Below are positions 1 through 9,221 of a DNA stretch of 64,000 bases, in pieces. The notes under the pieces are model-generated. The model made no database searches. It saw nothing but the letters and a program-made list of their open reading frames with translations, and had not been told where the DNA came from. Positions within the stretch are counted from its first letter, which is position 1. Each line of letters begins with the position of its first letter. Origin of the DNA: Rhizobiales bacterium UBA1912 (GTDB lineage: Bacteria; Pseudomonadota; Alphaproteobacteria; Rhizobiales; Devosiaceae); contig DDGC01000029.1 of assembly GCA_002337455.1 (NCBI GenBank), positions 56,994 through 120,993 on the forward strand. The letters are read 5' to 3'. The position numbers were made by a program, and so were the translations under genes.

Positions 1-269
1 ATCTGGCCGACCTGTCCGTCGGTGCCCGGTGTTTCGAGCGTCCAGCCATCCTTGGCCTCGGCGCTCACGTCAACAAAGCCCTGGGGCAGCGTGACGCGAA
101 CCGTATCGGTCGGGGCGCCGTCGCAGCCATGGGGCAGAACCAGCACGCCACGGAACTCTTCACCGGGCGCCGATTGCGCGGTCTCGAAGGTCATATGCGC
201 CAGGGCTGGCGAAGCAATGGCAATTACAGATGCAGCGGCAAGCGCCACGCGGGAAACGGTGCGGATCAT
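1..269 (-). CDS. YcnI-like (DUF1775) periplasmic copper-binding protein, C-terminus cut by window edge
   Basis: Reading the minus strand from the ATG at 269 gives a typical Sec signal peptide (residues 1-24, ending SPALA) followed by HMTFETAQSAPGEEF and a HGCDGAPTDTVRV segment. These are hallmarks of the YcnI/DUF1775 domain. In the family the histidine exposed at the mature N-terminus (here His25) takes part in Cu(II) binding in the periplasm; this is known for B. subtilis YcnI and inferred here. Only the first 89 codons lie in the window. The DUF2946-like gene ends 47 bp upstream in the same direction, a combination common in copper-handling operons, so the two are probably co-transcribed. 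Confidence 0.85.
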   Translation of the reverse strand, partial: MIRTVSRVALAAASVIAIASPALAHMTFETAQSAPGEEFRGVLVLPHGCDGAPTDTVRVTLPQGFVDVSAEAKDGWTLETPGTDGQVGQ

Positions 270-316
270 GATTGATCTCCAGCATAAAAATTGGGTCTGA
301 AAGAAAGAAAGTTCAA

Positions 317-670
317 TCAGGCCAATGCTGGCGGCGCTCGCGAGTTGCGGATGGAGAACGGGTGCTGGGCGACCACCAGATCGTCGGCGACCCTGAATTC
401 TGCCAGCGCAAACCGGGTATAAGCCGGCTCGGCAACGCATGGCGCCGGCGGCAAGTCGGCGATACCGGCCCGGCAGGCGTGGCAGGGCGAATGGCCGCCG
501 CTCCCGTCGTCGGGCGCGCCACCGCAGAACGAAAGATCGGCAACCGAATAGGAAAGCCCGTCATCGGCCGCCTGAATGGCGACAGGCTGATGCGCGAACG
601 CGAGAAACACCAGCGCCAGCACGGCCAGCGCCTTTACGATCTCTCCGCCGATGTCGCGCGCAAGGCCCAT
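317..670 (-). CDS. DUF2946-like small membrane-anchored protein
   Basis: The protein has one hydrophobic segment near its start (about residues 11-32) and then a periplasmic part carrying a Cys/His cluster, GGHSPCHACR. This layout fits the DUF2946 family, whose genes sit beside copper or metal-handling genes; no reaction is known. The ATG at 670 is preferred because it has GGTGG seven bases upstream. The frame stays open to a TTG at 760, but the extra 30 residues are charged and unlike a signal sequence. It is followed by the YcnI-like gene on the same strand. A metal-related role is inferred from the Cys/His motif and the neighbour; the family assignment is moderate. Confidence 0.65.
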   Translation of the reverse strand: MGLARDIGGEIVKALAVLALVFLAFAHQPVAIQAADDGLSYSVADLSFCGGAPDDGSGGHSPCHACRAGIADLPPAPCVAEPAYTRFALAEFRVADDLVVAQHPFSIRNSRAPPALA

Positions 671-780
671 GCCCTCGCCACCCTCAGGCTTTTCGTGTTC
701 CCGCGCTTTTACACCAAGCCCGGCAAAGGACAATGCGGCTATTTTGCCCAGGGCGCTCAAGATTCATTCGGAACCGATTT

Positions 781-840
781 TATAGCGCTTTCCCGGCGAA
801 GAGAACGACAAGCGGTGCCGTTAAAACCTGAACGGCTCTA
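781..840. repeat. TAGAGC-type dispersed palindromic element (diverged copy)
   Basis: Read on the minus strand the segment starts TAGAGCCGTTCAGG, contains a CCGTT/AACGG pair, and ends near GCGCTATAA. It resembles the element at 15327-15428, which is of a kind common between genes in Hyphomicrobiales. Its first three bases are the TAG stop codon of the GNAT gene. Confidence 0.45.
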
Positions 841-1128
841 ACCCCTGAGCACATCCTGCCATTCTGGGTGCCGTTCGATCTGCGCCTTGGCGAAGGGGCA
901 CAGCGGGATGATCTTGATGCCCTCGGCCCGCGCATCCTCGACGCCACGCTGCACCAGCGCCTCACCCACCCCGCGTCCGCGCAATGCTTCTGGCATGCCT
1001 GTGTGGTCGATAATGCGCTGATGGAGCCCGACCTTGGTATAGGTCATTTCCGCCTCGTGCCCGTCGATACGGATCACATAGCGCCCCTTGGTCTCGCCCT
1101 CTTCGCGCTCGATGGTAAATGCGCTCAT
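838..1128 (-). CDS. GNAT-family N-acetyltransferase (YidJ/COG2388-like)
   Basis: This 96-residue protein is a minimal Gcn5-related acetyltransferase. It has the acetyl-CoA-binding signature RGRGVGEALVQRG at about residues 50-62 and ends with LCPFAKAQIERHPEWQDVL, the conserved tail of the small YidJ-like group. The substrate is unknown. The start at 1128 (MSAFTIE) is chosen because upstream codons in the open frame are arginine-rich and lack similarity; an AAGG stretch lies upstream. The DUF5996 gene ends 14 bp upstream on the same strand, so the two are likely co-transcribed. The TAG stop lies at the edge of a TAGAGC repeat element. Confidence 0.85.
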   Translation of the reverse strand: MSAFTIEREEGETKGRYVIRIDGHEAEMTYTKVGLHQRIIDHTGMPEALRGRGVGEALVQRGVEDARAEGIKIIPLCPFAKAQIERHPEWQDVLRG

Positions 1129-1142
1129 CTCAAAATTCCTTT

Positions 1143-2087
1143 TCAAACCGCGCGGGGCCGGAGCGGCACACCGGTACTGCATTCCAACGCCGCCCGGTCC
1201 CAATTGCCCAGGCTGGCCGCCGCATCATAGGTGCTCTGCAAGAACGCCAGCAGCGTTGCGTCGGGGTCGTCCGCCTCGCGCACCGCGTCATAGGGCAGAA
1301 TGAACTCGCCCAGCGCCTCATGGAAAAACGCAGCTTCGGGCCGCACGGGCGCCTTGGCAAACGCGTCGGGCGTTGGGTAGGCATAAGAATAGAACGCTGG
1401 GTAGTCGATCCCACCGCCGCCCGGCCAAAACCCGGCCGATGAAACCTCGTGGCTATAGGCCTCGCGCGTCACATCGTCTGGCAGGGCCGGAATACCGCCC
1501 GGATGCGGCGGCGCGCCGCGCCCGGAAAACCGCGTTACCGCCATATCGAAACTGCCCCAGAACAGATGGACCGGGCTGACCTTGCCCAGAAAGCCCGTGC
1601 GGAAGGTCCCGAACACTCTCTCGATTTGCACCAGCGCCCCATGAAAGCGGCGGACCGCGTCGGCATCATAGGGCCTTTCCGCAACATCCTCGGCAAAGGG
1701 CAGCGCATCGGCGATTTCGTTGGGCCTCCCATCAAATTGCACTGTTGCACCAATGTCCTGCAGCAGTTTAGTGAACTTTTGCGCGAATCCCGCCACCGAC
1801 ATGGGCTCGAGCGCAAATTGCGCGCTCCGTCCGTCCGCCGCTGTCCCGACAACCGCATGCTGATGGAAGTCGAAAACGATCTCGGCCGCGCCGCCCCCAC
1901 CGTCGCATACCGTGCCGGTGGTCAGCCCGCGCGGGCTGACATAGAGCGTGGCGTGCCAGGAATGATTGACCCAGGGCGTATGCGCCAGCCGGTATTTTCC
2001 AACGATCTGGCTGTAAAGATGAAGTGCCGCGCCAGTGTCTTTCCAGGGCTCAAAGGCAATATCGGGCCAATCGGCGTTTACAATCAC
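1143..2087 (-). CDS. DUF5996 family protein
   Basis: The 314-residue product begins WPDIAFEPWKDTGAALHLYSQI after a short leader and continues with PWVNHSWHATLYVSPRGLTTG, VHLFWGSFDMAVTRFSGR and GFWPGG, a pattern I associate with the DUF5996 family. It has no signal peptide and no membrane segment, so it is probably cytoplasmic. No function is established for the family. The start is GTG at 2087 with GAGG nine bases upstream. It precedes the GNAT gene by 14 bp on the same strand. Conserved His, Trp and Arg residues suggest an enzyme, but that is only inference. Confidence 0.8.
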   Translation of the reverse strand: MIVNADWPDIAFEPWKDTGAALHLYSQIVGKYRLAHTPWVNHSWHATLYVSPRGLTTGTVCDGGGGAAEIVFDFHQHAVVGTAADGRSAQFALEPMSVAGFAQKFTKLLQDIGATVQFDGRPNEIADALPFAEDVAERPYDADAVRRFHGALVQIERVFGTFRTGFLGKVSPVHLFWGSFDMAVTRFSGRGAPPHPGGIPALPDDVTREAYSHEVSSAGFWPGGGGIDYPAFYSYAYPTPDAFAKAPVRPEAAFFHEALGEFILPYDAVREADDPDATLLAFLQSTYDAAASLGNWDRAALECSTGVPLRPRAV

Positions 2088-2177
2088 AGGGGCGCACCTC
2101 TTCTCGATTCAACAGCCCGATAGTGCGCAGGTTGCCCCGGCATCGGCAAGCGGTCAGTCGGACGAGGCGATTGCAAA

Positions 2178-2356
2178 AGGCCCCCCTCACCCCGGCCATG
2201 CTTTGCAAGTCCCGACCTCACCCCAAAGGGGCGAGGGAGCCACCCTGCAACTCTCCTCAGCGCTGCCGCTTATCTCCTGCATTTCGGCCAACTTAACCCT
2301 CGCCCCTCGGGGGAGAGGGTGGCCGGCAGGCCGGTGAGGGGGCCTTGAGCGGTAGC
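2178..2356. repeat. REP/BIME-like palindromic repeat cluster, copy 1
   Basis: The intergenic stretch holds CCCCCTCACC units and GGGGAGAGGG / CCCTCGCCCCTC units facing each other, ending GGCCGGCAGGCCGGTGAGG. The same units recur at 39000-39300 and 61077-61275. They resemble the extragenic palindromes dispersed in many alphaproteobacterial genomes. No coding potential is apparent. The position downstream of the MarR gene on the minus strand would allow a role in transcript termination or stability. Confidence 0.8.
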
Positions 2357-2369
2357 GCAACGCGCGCCC

Positions 2370-2831
2370 TCAGTCCTTGCCACCGCCTTTGGTCGACAGC
2401 GCGTCCGTGCGCTCCCTCAGACCGGCCAGCATGTCGCCGAGAAAGCGCTTCACCGCATCGAGTTCCTCGCCAGAATACTGGCCGAGCACCACTGCATGCA
2501 GCGGCTGGGGGCCGCGCGAAAAGGGCCTGAACCGCTCCTCTTCCGTCGCTGGTCCCAGCGTCAGAAGCGTCACCCGCCTGTCGGTCGGGTGCTGTCCGCG
2601 CGCGATATAACCGTCAGCCTCGAGCCTGTTGAGCATGATGGCAGTTGCGCCGCTCGACATGCCCAGATGCCGGGCTACGGCCGAGGGTGTCGCCTCCCCC
2701 GGATGGGTCCGCACATAGCCAATCGCCATCATGTCCGAGAGGTTCAGTCCTGCCGCAGCCGAATAGGCCCGGTAGGCGCGGCTCATTTCGTCGGTCAGGT
2801 CACTGACCAGGGCGTCGATGTCATCAGTCAT
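2370..2831 (-). CDS. MarR-family transcriptional regulator
   Basis: A 153-residue winged-helix protein. The recognition helix region LGMSSGATAIMLNRLEADGYIAR and the wing that follows (GQHPTDRRVTLLTL) are classic MarR features. It is divergent from the HlyD/DUF2955 efflux pair, with 106 bp between the start codons. MarR proteins commonly repress such neighbouring export genes and their own gene and are released by small ligands. The intergenic stretch contains a CAAAGATA half-site and two ATTGCA direct repeats that could be part of an operator. Regulation of the efflux pair is inferred from position. Confidence 0.9.
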   Translation of the reverse strand: MTDDIDALVSDLTDEMSRAYRAYSAAAGLNLSDMMAIGYVRTHPGEATPSAVARHLGMSSGATAIMLNRLEADGYIARGQHPTDRRVTLLTLGPATEEERFRPFSRGPQPLHAVVLGQYSGEELDAVKRFLGDMLAGLRERTDALSTKGGGKD

Positions 2832-2937
2832 GCGTTTTCTTCCATGCTGATATACCTCTAAAACAAAGATACTCTATTGCAAAGCTAAATTGCACGGCTT
2901 AGATAGCAGCCAATCATTGCACGACCAGGATAGAACA

Positions 2938-4143
2938 ATGGCGCAGGCAGCTCCACTCAACGATGACGAACTCCGTTCCACTGGCACCGGTTCTGTCGAA
3001 CCGCTCCGCTCCGAGGCAGCGCGCGAGGCAACTGCAGCGCCCGAGGAGACCGATACGCCAGCCGAACCGTCGGCCCCGCCGCCCAGCCGCAGCAAGGCCC
3101 GCATAGTCGGGCTCGGCCTTCTGGTCGCGCTTGGCGCCTGCATTGCCTGGTATCCGCTTTCCGATCACCACGCGCCCTATTCGGGCGGCGGATCGCTGGT
3201 TGGCGATGTCACCCAGATTGCCGCCCGCGTTTCCGGTCCGGTTTCCGAAGTTCTGGTCAGCGACAACTCCGAGGTGATCGCGGGCCAGCCGCTGTTCCAT
3301 ATCGATGAAACAACTTTTGTCATGGACGTCGCCCAGGCCACGGCCCAACTCGACCAGACCTCGGCCTCGATTTCTTCGGCCGGCGCCGCTATTCCCGCGG
3401 CCCGCGCCAAAGCCGAACAGGCCGAGATCGCCCTCGCCAACGCGCAGGAAACCCTTGATCGCACCGAACAATTGTTCGAGCGCGATCTCACCAGTACCGC
3501 CCAGCTTTCCCAGGTCCAGGCCAATTTCGATACCGCCGAGCTCAACGTGACTGCTGCGCGCGCCGAACTCGAACGCGTCACCGCCTCGGCCGGTCCGCTC
3601 GATGACACCAATCCCAATGTGCGCGCCGCGCAGGCGGGTCTGGAAAAGGCGCGTTTCGGGCTGGAAAACACGACGGTCCGCGCGCCCGCCGACGGTTACG
3701 TCACAAATCTTTCCCTCACCCCCGGCCAGTTCGTGGGCGCCGGTTCGCCCGTCATGACCTTTGTCAGCGAGGGCCGCGACACGGTCATCGTCGATTATCG
3801 CGAGAACCAGCTGGTCAATGTCGCCCCCGGCGACCGCGCAGTGGTGATTTTCCAGGCCGCCCCCGGCCGCCAGTTCGAAGGCACGGTGGAGAGCATTGCC
3901 TGGGGCATCAGCAATGGCCGCGTGTCCAGCAACGGGCTCGCCCAGTCGTCCACCGACAGCCGCTGGTTTCCCCCGGCCCGCAAGATCCCGGTGCGCATCG
4001 TCATTGACGATCCCGACGCCCTGCCCGCCAATGTGCGGCTCGGTTCGGAAGCGGGCGCGCTGATCGTCCCCGAGGATGGTTTCATACCCGCCGTCGCCCG
4101 GTCGCTTGTCGGCCTGCGCGGCATGTTCTCCGGCTTCAACTGA
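2938..4143 (+). CDS. HlyD-family (EmrA-like) membrane fusion protein
   Basis: The protein has a cytoplasmic N-terminus rich in Ala/Pro/Glu and one membrane helix (about residues 55-75). The barrel-sandwich half IAARVSGPVSEVLVSDNSEVIAGQPLFHID follows, then a long alpha-hairpin with Ala/Glu/Gln repeats, the second half VRAPADGYVTNLSLTPGQFV, and a beta-barrel. This is the periplasmic adaptor of a secretion or efflux pump. The ATG at 2938 is preferred over 2890 because AGGA lies just upstream. The DUF2955 membrane partner starts 12 bp after the stop. The divergent MarR gene suggests repression relieved by a toxic compound; the substrate is unknown, aromatic acids or drugs being possible. Confidence 0.9.
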   Translation: MAQAAPLNDDELRSTGTGSVEPLRSEAAREATAAPEETDTPAEPSAPPPSRSKARIVGLGLLVALGACIAWYPLSDHHAPYSGGGSLVGDVTQIAARVSGPVSEVLVSDNSEVIAGQPLFHIDETTFVMDVAQATAQLDQTSASISSAGAAIPAARAKAEQAEIALANAQETLDRTEQLFERDLTSTAQLSQVQANFDTAELNVTAARAELERVTASAGPLDDTNPNVRAAQAGLEKARFGLENTTVRAPADGYVTNLSLTPGQFVGAGSPVMTFVSEGRDTVIVDYRENQLVNVAPGDRAVVIFQAAPGRQFEGTVESIAWGISNGRVSSNGLAQSSTDSRWFPPARKIPVRIVIDDPDALPANVRLGSEAGALIVPEDGFIPAVARSLVGLRGMFSGFN

Positions 4144-4155
4144 GGCTTTCGATAC

Positions 4156-5190
4156 ATGGAACAGCTCCCCCGCGTCGATCCGCTCGAAGATCCCTATCTG
4201 GCGCTGCGCACCGCGCTGGTCGTGGTGATCTGCACGGTCATGTCCGAGCCGCTGGGCATCACCATGGTCATGCTGCCGGTCGCCATCGGCATGAGCATGG
4301 TGTCCAACCAGCGTGGGGGGCTGAACGCCCGTGTTTTTGCCGGGCCGATCATCCTGCCCGTCGTTGCTGTCGTCTTTAGCTGGATTGCCGCGATGACCGT
4401 CAACGAACCGTTTCTGTTTCTCCTGGTCAACGGCCTGCTTGCGGTCGTTGGCCTGGCCCTCATGCTGTTTCGCGGCTCTCGCGGCGGCATGTTGCTCACC
4501 GTTTTTCCGGCAATGATGTCGGTGTCGGCGATCTACAGCGACTATGCCCTTGCCGGCATCCGCGACGCCATGGTCATGGGCGGCATTCTGGTCGGCGTCG
4601 CCGCAACTATCGCCAACATTCTTTTCCCCCCGACAACCCGACGAATTCACGTGGAAAATCCCACTCCTCTCGATTCGGAGTCCCCCTTTGCCGAGCTTGC
4701 CATCCGGGTGGTGGTCTATTTCTCCACGCTGGTCGCGACATTTGCCATTGGCGACATGACCTTGCTGATCGTCCCGATCATGATGATCTTTGTTTGTGGC
4801 GAGCCCGACCATGGCGGGCGGGTCGAGCAGGTTTTCGATCGCGGCTTGGGCACTGTCGTCGGCGGCGTGGTGGCGACGGGCGGGCTGGCCATCTATTATC
4901 TCGTGCCGCAGTTCCCGGTTCTGGTTTTGCTGCTGGCGGCCATCACCTATTTCCTGATCGAGGGCATGAGCTGGGGCCGCAACCGGCCGCAATTTTACCA
5001 GTATGTCTGCTCGGTTGCCCTGGTGATGATCCTCTCTTCGATCACCGGCGCCAATTCGGCCTTCGAGGTGGTGTTCCAGCGCATCGTTTTGACCATGGGG
5101 ATCATGCTCGCGGGCATCGCGCTGCTCTCGCTGCTCGAAGCGATCTTTATCGCGCCAAAGCCCCGGCGATCAGCACCTCTACCCGCGTAA
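4156..5190 (+). CDS. DUF2955 (FUSC-like) inner-membrane transporter
   Basis: A 344-residue polytopic protein with two blocks of hydrophobic helices (residues about 15-165 and 185-335) separated by a short soluble link, the layout of DUF2955/FUSC proteins. These pair with an HlyD adaptor to form AaeAB-like pumps. It lies 12 bp downstream of the HlyD gene and should be co-transcribed with it. No outer-membrane channel gene is adjacent, so a shared TolC-like protein would be needed. The substrate is unknown. The product is shorter than AaeB (about 650 residues) and lacks the large cytoplasmic domain, which is usual for DUF2955. Confidence 0.85.
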   Translation: MEQLPRVDPLEDPYLALRTALVVVICTVMSEPLGITMVMLPVAIGMSMVSNQRGGLNARVFAGPIILPVVAVVFSWIAAMTVNEPFLFLLVNGLLAVVGLALMLFRGSRGGMLLTVFPAMMSVSAIYSDYALAGIRDAMVMGGILVGVAATIANILFPPTTRRIHVENPTPLDSESPFAELAIRVVVYFSTLVATFAIGDMTLLIVPIMMIFVCGEPDHGGRVEQVFDRGLGTVVGGVVATGGLAIYYLVPQFPVLVLLLAAITYFLIEGMSWGRNRPQFYQYVCSVALVMILSSITGANSAFEVVFQRIVLTMGIMLAGIALLSLLEAIFIAPKPRRSAPLPA

Positions 5191-5292
5191 CGGGCGGCGT
5201 CACGCTGTGGAAAACCCTCTCCGCAGCAGCAGCCCGACGCCCCTCAACCGGCCGGCAGGCCATTAAAGCGAGACTCCTGCGACAATTTGCGC

Positions 5293-5307
5293 TTAACATC
5301 CCGTTAA
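5293..5307. promoter_or_regulatory. CtrA-like binding site TTAA-N7-TTAA
   Basis: TTAACATCCCGTTAA matches the alphaproteobacterial CtrA consensus TTAA-N7-TTAA exactly. It lies 120 bp upstream of the UspA gene start. Functional binding is inferred only. Confidence 0.45.
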
Positions 5308-5427
5308 GGGGACCAAACGGTATGCCGGGCTGTTGCGGATTTTGATAAGCCAGATGGCGCCCGATTTCGGCGCGAAAGCCCCCTTCATCCGGTCTGCACA
5401 CGTGCTGGCGAGTTGAGGGGAAAATGG

Positions 5428-5859
5428 ATGTCGGACATCTATATAGTGGGCTTTGACGGGACCGAAGCTTCGGGGCGCGCCGCTGATCTTGCGGCCGGTC
5501 TTGCCAAAACGTCGGGTGCCACGCTGCATCTGGTGCTGGTGCTCGAGTGGTCACCCTACAGTTTCCTGAGTCAGGAAGAGCTGGCCGAGCGCCACAAGCG
5601 GCGTGAGGAAGAACTCGTTCGCGCCGCCAAGGTCGTCGAGCCTGTCGCCGCCAAGTACAGCGCCATGGGCATCACCACCACCCACGAGGTGCGATACGGC
5701 CACGCCGGCGAGATCATCGCGGAGATCGCACAGTCGTCGGGCGCAAAGCAGATCTTTGTCGGCCGACAGGGCTCTCGCAAGCTCACCGACCGCCTCCTGG
5801 GCGGGTTGACCATGGCGCTCGTTCAGGTCGCCACGGTGCCGGTCACCGTGGTTCCGTAA
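5428..5859 (+). CDS. Universal stress protein, UspA family
   Basis: A 143-residue single-domain Usp protein. It begins IYIVGFDGTEASGRAADLAAGLA, has the central helix-strand region and ends with EIAQSSGAKQIFVGRQGSRKLTDRLLGGLTMALVQVATVPVTVVP. That tail carries the nucleotide-binding G-2X-G-9X-G(S/T)-like loop in a variant form. Usp proteins support survival under stress and starvation. The ATG at 5428 has GAGGGG seven bases upstream; the open frame extends to a TTG at 5413. A perfect CtrA-like site lies 120 bp upstream. The symporter gene follows after 77 bp and may be separately transcribed. Confidence 0.9.
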   Translation: MSDIYIVGFDGTEASGRAADLAAGLAKTSGATLHLVLVLEWSPYSFLSQEELAERHKRREEELVRAAKVVEPVAAKYSAMGITTTHEVRYGHAGEIIAEIAQSSGAKQIFVGRQGSRKLTDRLLGGLTMALVQVATVPVTVVP

Positions 5860-5936
5860 GGGGTCGCAACAAGTCAACACTTCGCCCGCGCCGACGGCAA
5901 AACGGCACGGAGCGAAGGTTCAAGGGGATAGATAAA

Positions 5937-7514
<1,578 letters not shown>

Positions 7515-7550
7515 GCGGCAACCGCACTAGCCTCAGACGACACTTGCGGA

Positions 7551-7576
7551 GGGGCGGGCGAAACGCCCGCCCCTTC
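7551..7576 (+). terminator. Rho-independent terminator of the symporter gene
   Basis: A perfect 10-bp stem, GGGGCGGGCG-aaa-CGCCCGCCCC, is followed by TTCCCTTT, 36 bp after the stop codon of the symporter gene. Confidence 0.85.
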
Positions 7577-7720
7577 CCTTTACGCCGCTGTATGGTCGGC
7601 GCTTCTGCAATGGGGTGGAAAGCAGTCAGGCTGCTTCCTGCACATAGCCAAGAAATGCAGACATTCTGTCGCTTCACAACCCGGAGCATTTTCAACCCGA
7701 GTGCTCTTATTTGTCCTCTC

Positions 7721-7960
7721 TCAGCCGTTCCATTTCATGCCCATATACACCCCACCGGCTTCGAGCTCTTCGAGCATCTGAGCGAGGTGCCTTTTCTTTG
7801 TCTCTTCCTTTTTTACCTTGTTGATCCAGAGCAAGTAGTCGTTGCGTTGGTAGGGCGGACGTGCGTCGTATTTGTCGCGTAGGCCACGTTTTTCGAGGGC
7901 TTCCCGCACAAAGTCGGGCATGTCTTCTCGTTTACGCAGGGGACGAAGGGCGGGGCTCAT
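7721..7960 (-). CDS. YdeI/OmpD-associated (OmdA-like) small protein
   Basis: A 79-residue protein with PPYQRNDYLLWINKVKKEETKKRHLAQMLEELEAG, which matches the C-terminal helical part of YdeI/OmdA-type proteins (typical motif RREYxxWIxxAKRxETRxxRI). Only this small domain is present, whereas longer family members carry an extra N-terminal domain. Function is uncertain; relatives have been linked to bacteriocin protection and polymyxin stress. The ATG at 7960 overlaps the TGA of the Rid gene (ATGA), so the two are translationally coupled on the minus strand. The open frame continues upstream but only as a shadow of the Rid gene. Confidence 0.75.
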   Translation of the reverse strand: MSPALRPLRKREDMPDFVREALEKRGLRDKYDARPPYQRNDYLLWINKVKKEETKKRHLAQMLEELEAGGVYMGMKWNG

Positions 7961-8355
7961 GACAGCAGGACCTGAGCTTCGATTTCGATCAGGTAATCGG
8001 GATTGGCGAGGCCAACTACCATCAAGGCCGTTACTGTTGGCGGGTTGAGGCGTGGCCCCCAGACCTTTAGCCATTCGGCAAAGCCGGGACGAATGTCGAT
8101 ACCTTGCTGAATGACTAGCGTCACCTTGATCAGGTTCTCAAGCTTACCGCCAGCGGCATCTATGACCATCAACATGTTGGCGAGCGCCTGTTCAGTCTGT
8201 TTGCCGATATCGCCTTTGCCAACAATAACTCCCTCGGCATCAACAGCGTTCTGGCCTCCAACATGCAGTATTCGAGCGCCCGACGGAACGACGATCCCCT
8301 GCGAGAAGACCGGGTTCTGATGCATACCTTCAGGATTGATATATTCTAGAGCCAT
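7957..8355 (-). CDS. Rid-family (YjgF/YER057c/UK114) protein lacking the RidA arginine
   Basis: A 132-residue chorismate-mutase-like fold protein with GIVVPSGARILHVGGQNAVD near the start, then DIGKQTEQALANMLMVIDAAGGKLENLIKVTLVI and NPPTVTALMVVGLANPDYLIEIEAQVLL. Trimeric RidA enzymes hydrolyse 2-aminoacrylate and need an arginine in the P-x-R-S segment near the C-terminus. Here that segment reads PPTVTA, so the arginine is absent and imine deaminase activity is unlikely. It may instead bind a small molecule. The ATG at 8355 (MALEYINPEG) is the natural family start. The OmdA-like gene overlaps its stop. Confidence 0.85.
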   Translation of the reverse strand: MALEYINPEGMHQNPVFSQGIVVPSGARILHVGGQNAVDAEGVIVGKGDIGKQTEQALANMLMVIDAAGGKLENLIKVTLVIQQGIDIRPGFAEWLKVWGPRLNPPTVTALMVVGLANPDYLIEIEAQVLLS

Positions 8356-8640
8356 TGCGTTTTCCCTCTCGAATCTAGTGACAACGCTGTCCGGAACAAT
8401 AGTTGTTATTACACCCCTGCTGACATGTCCTGACAGCATGAACTGCGGTATTAGGATACCGTTTAGCGGGCCGTATTAAGCGCACAACTGGGCAACCATG
8501 CATTGAGGCGCGACGCAACGCATTGAGTAAAGCAGAGCGAGTGTGAGGAAGACGCGGCAGCTTTTTAGAGCCCCTTTTGAAGCGAGGAACGTCCACAATG
8601 GGGTCGGAACCAGCCGTCCCGCCCCCTCTGCTCCTCTTCC

Positions 8641-9024
8641 TCAAGCACTGTTCAAGTGCAGAATATTCCCGTCCGGATCCTTGAACCAGACCATCTTGAA
8701 CCCGTCAGAGCTGTGGATGCCGTCTTTGAAATCGACGCCCATGTCGGGATAGTGCTCGAAGGTCACGCCCTTGGCGCGCAGGTCGGCGACTATCGCCTCG
8801 ACATCGCCGCCGCAATCGAAGACCACTGCATTTGCCTTGTTGGTTCCGGCGAAATCGGAGGGATAAACGAGCAGGTGTGTGCTGCCGGTCTTGTACACCA
8901 GCACGCCCCCCATCCCGTCTTCCATGAGTTCGAGACCGAGCGTTTCGCTGTAAAATTTCCGAGCACGTTCGATGTCGCTCACGGCGACCATCGCTGACGA
9001 CAATTTGTCTTTCAGATGTGCCAT
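8641..9024 (-). CDS. VOC (glyoxalase/bleomycin resistance)-family protein
   Basis: A 127-residue single vicinal-oxygen-chelate domain: SSAMVAVSDIERARKFYSETLGLEL at the start, GGVLVYKTGSTHLLVYPSDFAGTN in the middle and MVWFKDPDGNILHLNSA at the end. The first metal-ligand position after the opening strand is Ala/Val instead of His, so a metal-dependent enzyme role is uncertain. Small-molecule binding is also possible. AGGAGA stands a few bases before the start. About 285 bp without a recognisable gene lie between it and the Rid gene. The substrate is unknown. Confidence 0.85.
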   Translation of the reverse strand: MAHLKDKLSSAMVAVSDIERARKFYSETLGLELMEDGMGGVLVYKTGSTHLLVYPSDFAGTNKANAVVFDCGGDVEAIVADLRAKGVTFEHYPDMGVDFKDGIHSSDGFKMVWFKDPDGNILHLNSA

Positions 9025-9093
9025 GACAATTCTCCTCTGTTGTTACACCTCAAGGACGCAGCGGGCTTCCGGGTTCCGACACCGGAGCAATAA

Positions 9094-9119
9094 AAAAGGC
9101 GGGATCGCTCCCGCCTTTT
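9094..9119 (-). terminator. Terminator downstream of the PQQ dehydrogenase-cytochrome gene
   Basis: AAAAGGCGGGA-tcgc-TCCCGCCTTTT is a perfect 11-bp stem with A and T runs on both flanks, so it could work in both directions. It lies 103 bp after the stop of the minus-strand dehydrogenase gene and upstream of the VOC gene. Confidence 0.85.
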
Positions 9120-9221
9120 CAAATCTCATTCTGGCAGCGCCGCACCGGAGCGCGATCGGGCTTGGGTGGCAGCACTCGCGGTCCCCGGTTTTCACAGGGG
9201 AAGCGCAGGGAAAACCGCGCC

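Noticed and set aside
2914..4992. Long open frame of 692 codons on the minus strand
   Set aside because: It is antisense to the HlyD and DUF2955 genes, is rich in Asp/Gly/His/Arg typical of shadow frames in GC-rich DNA, and has no domain-like pattern.
8356..8640. Open frame (89 codons on the minus strand) in the gap between the Rid and VOC genes
   Set aside because: The peptide is Arg/Cys/His-rich, ends without domain similarity and has no ribosome-binding site. It may be a decayed fragment, but there is no support for a gene.
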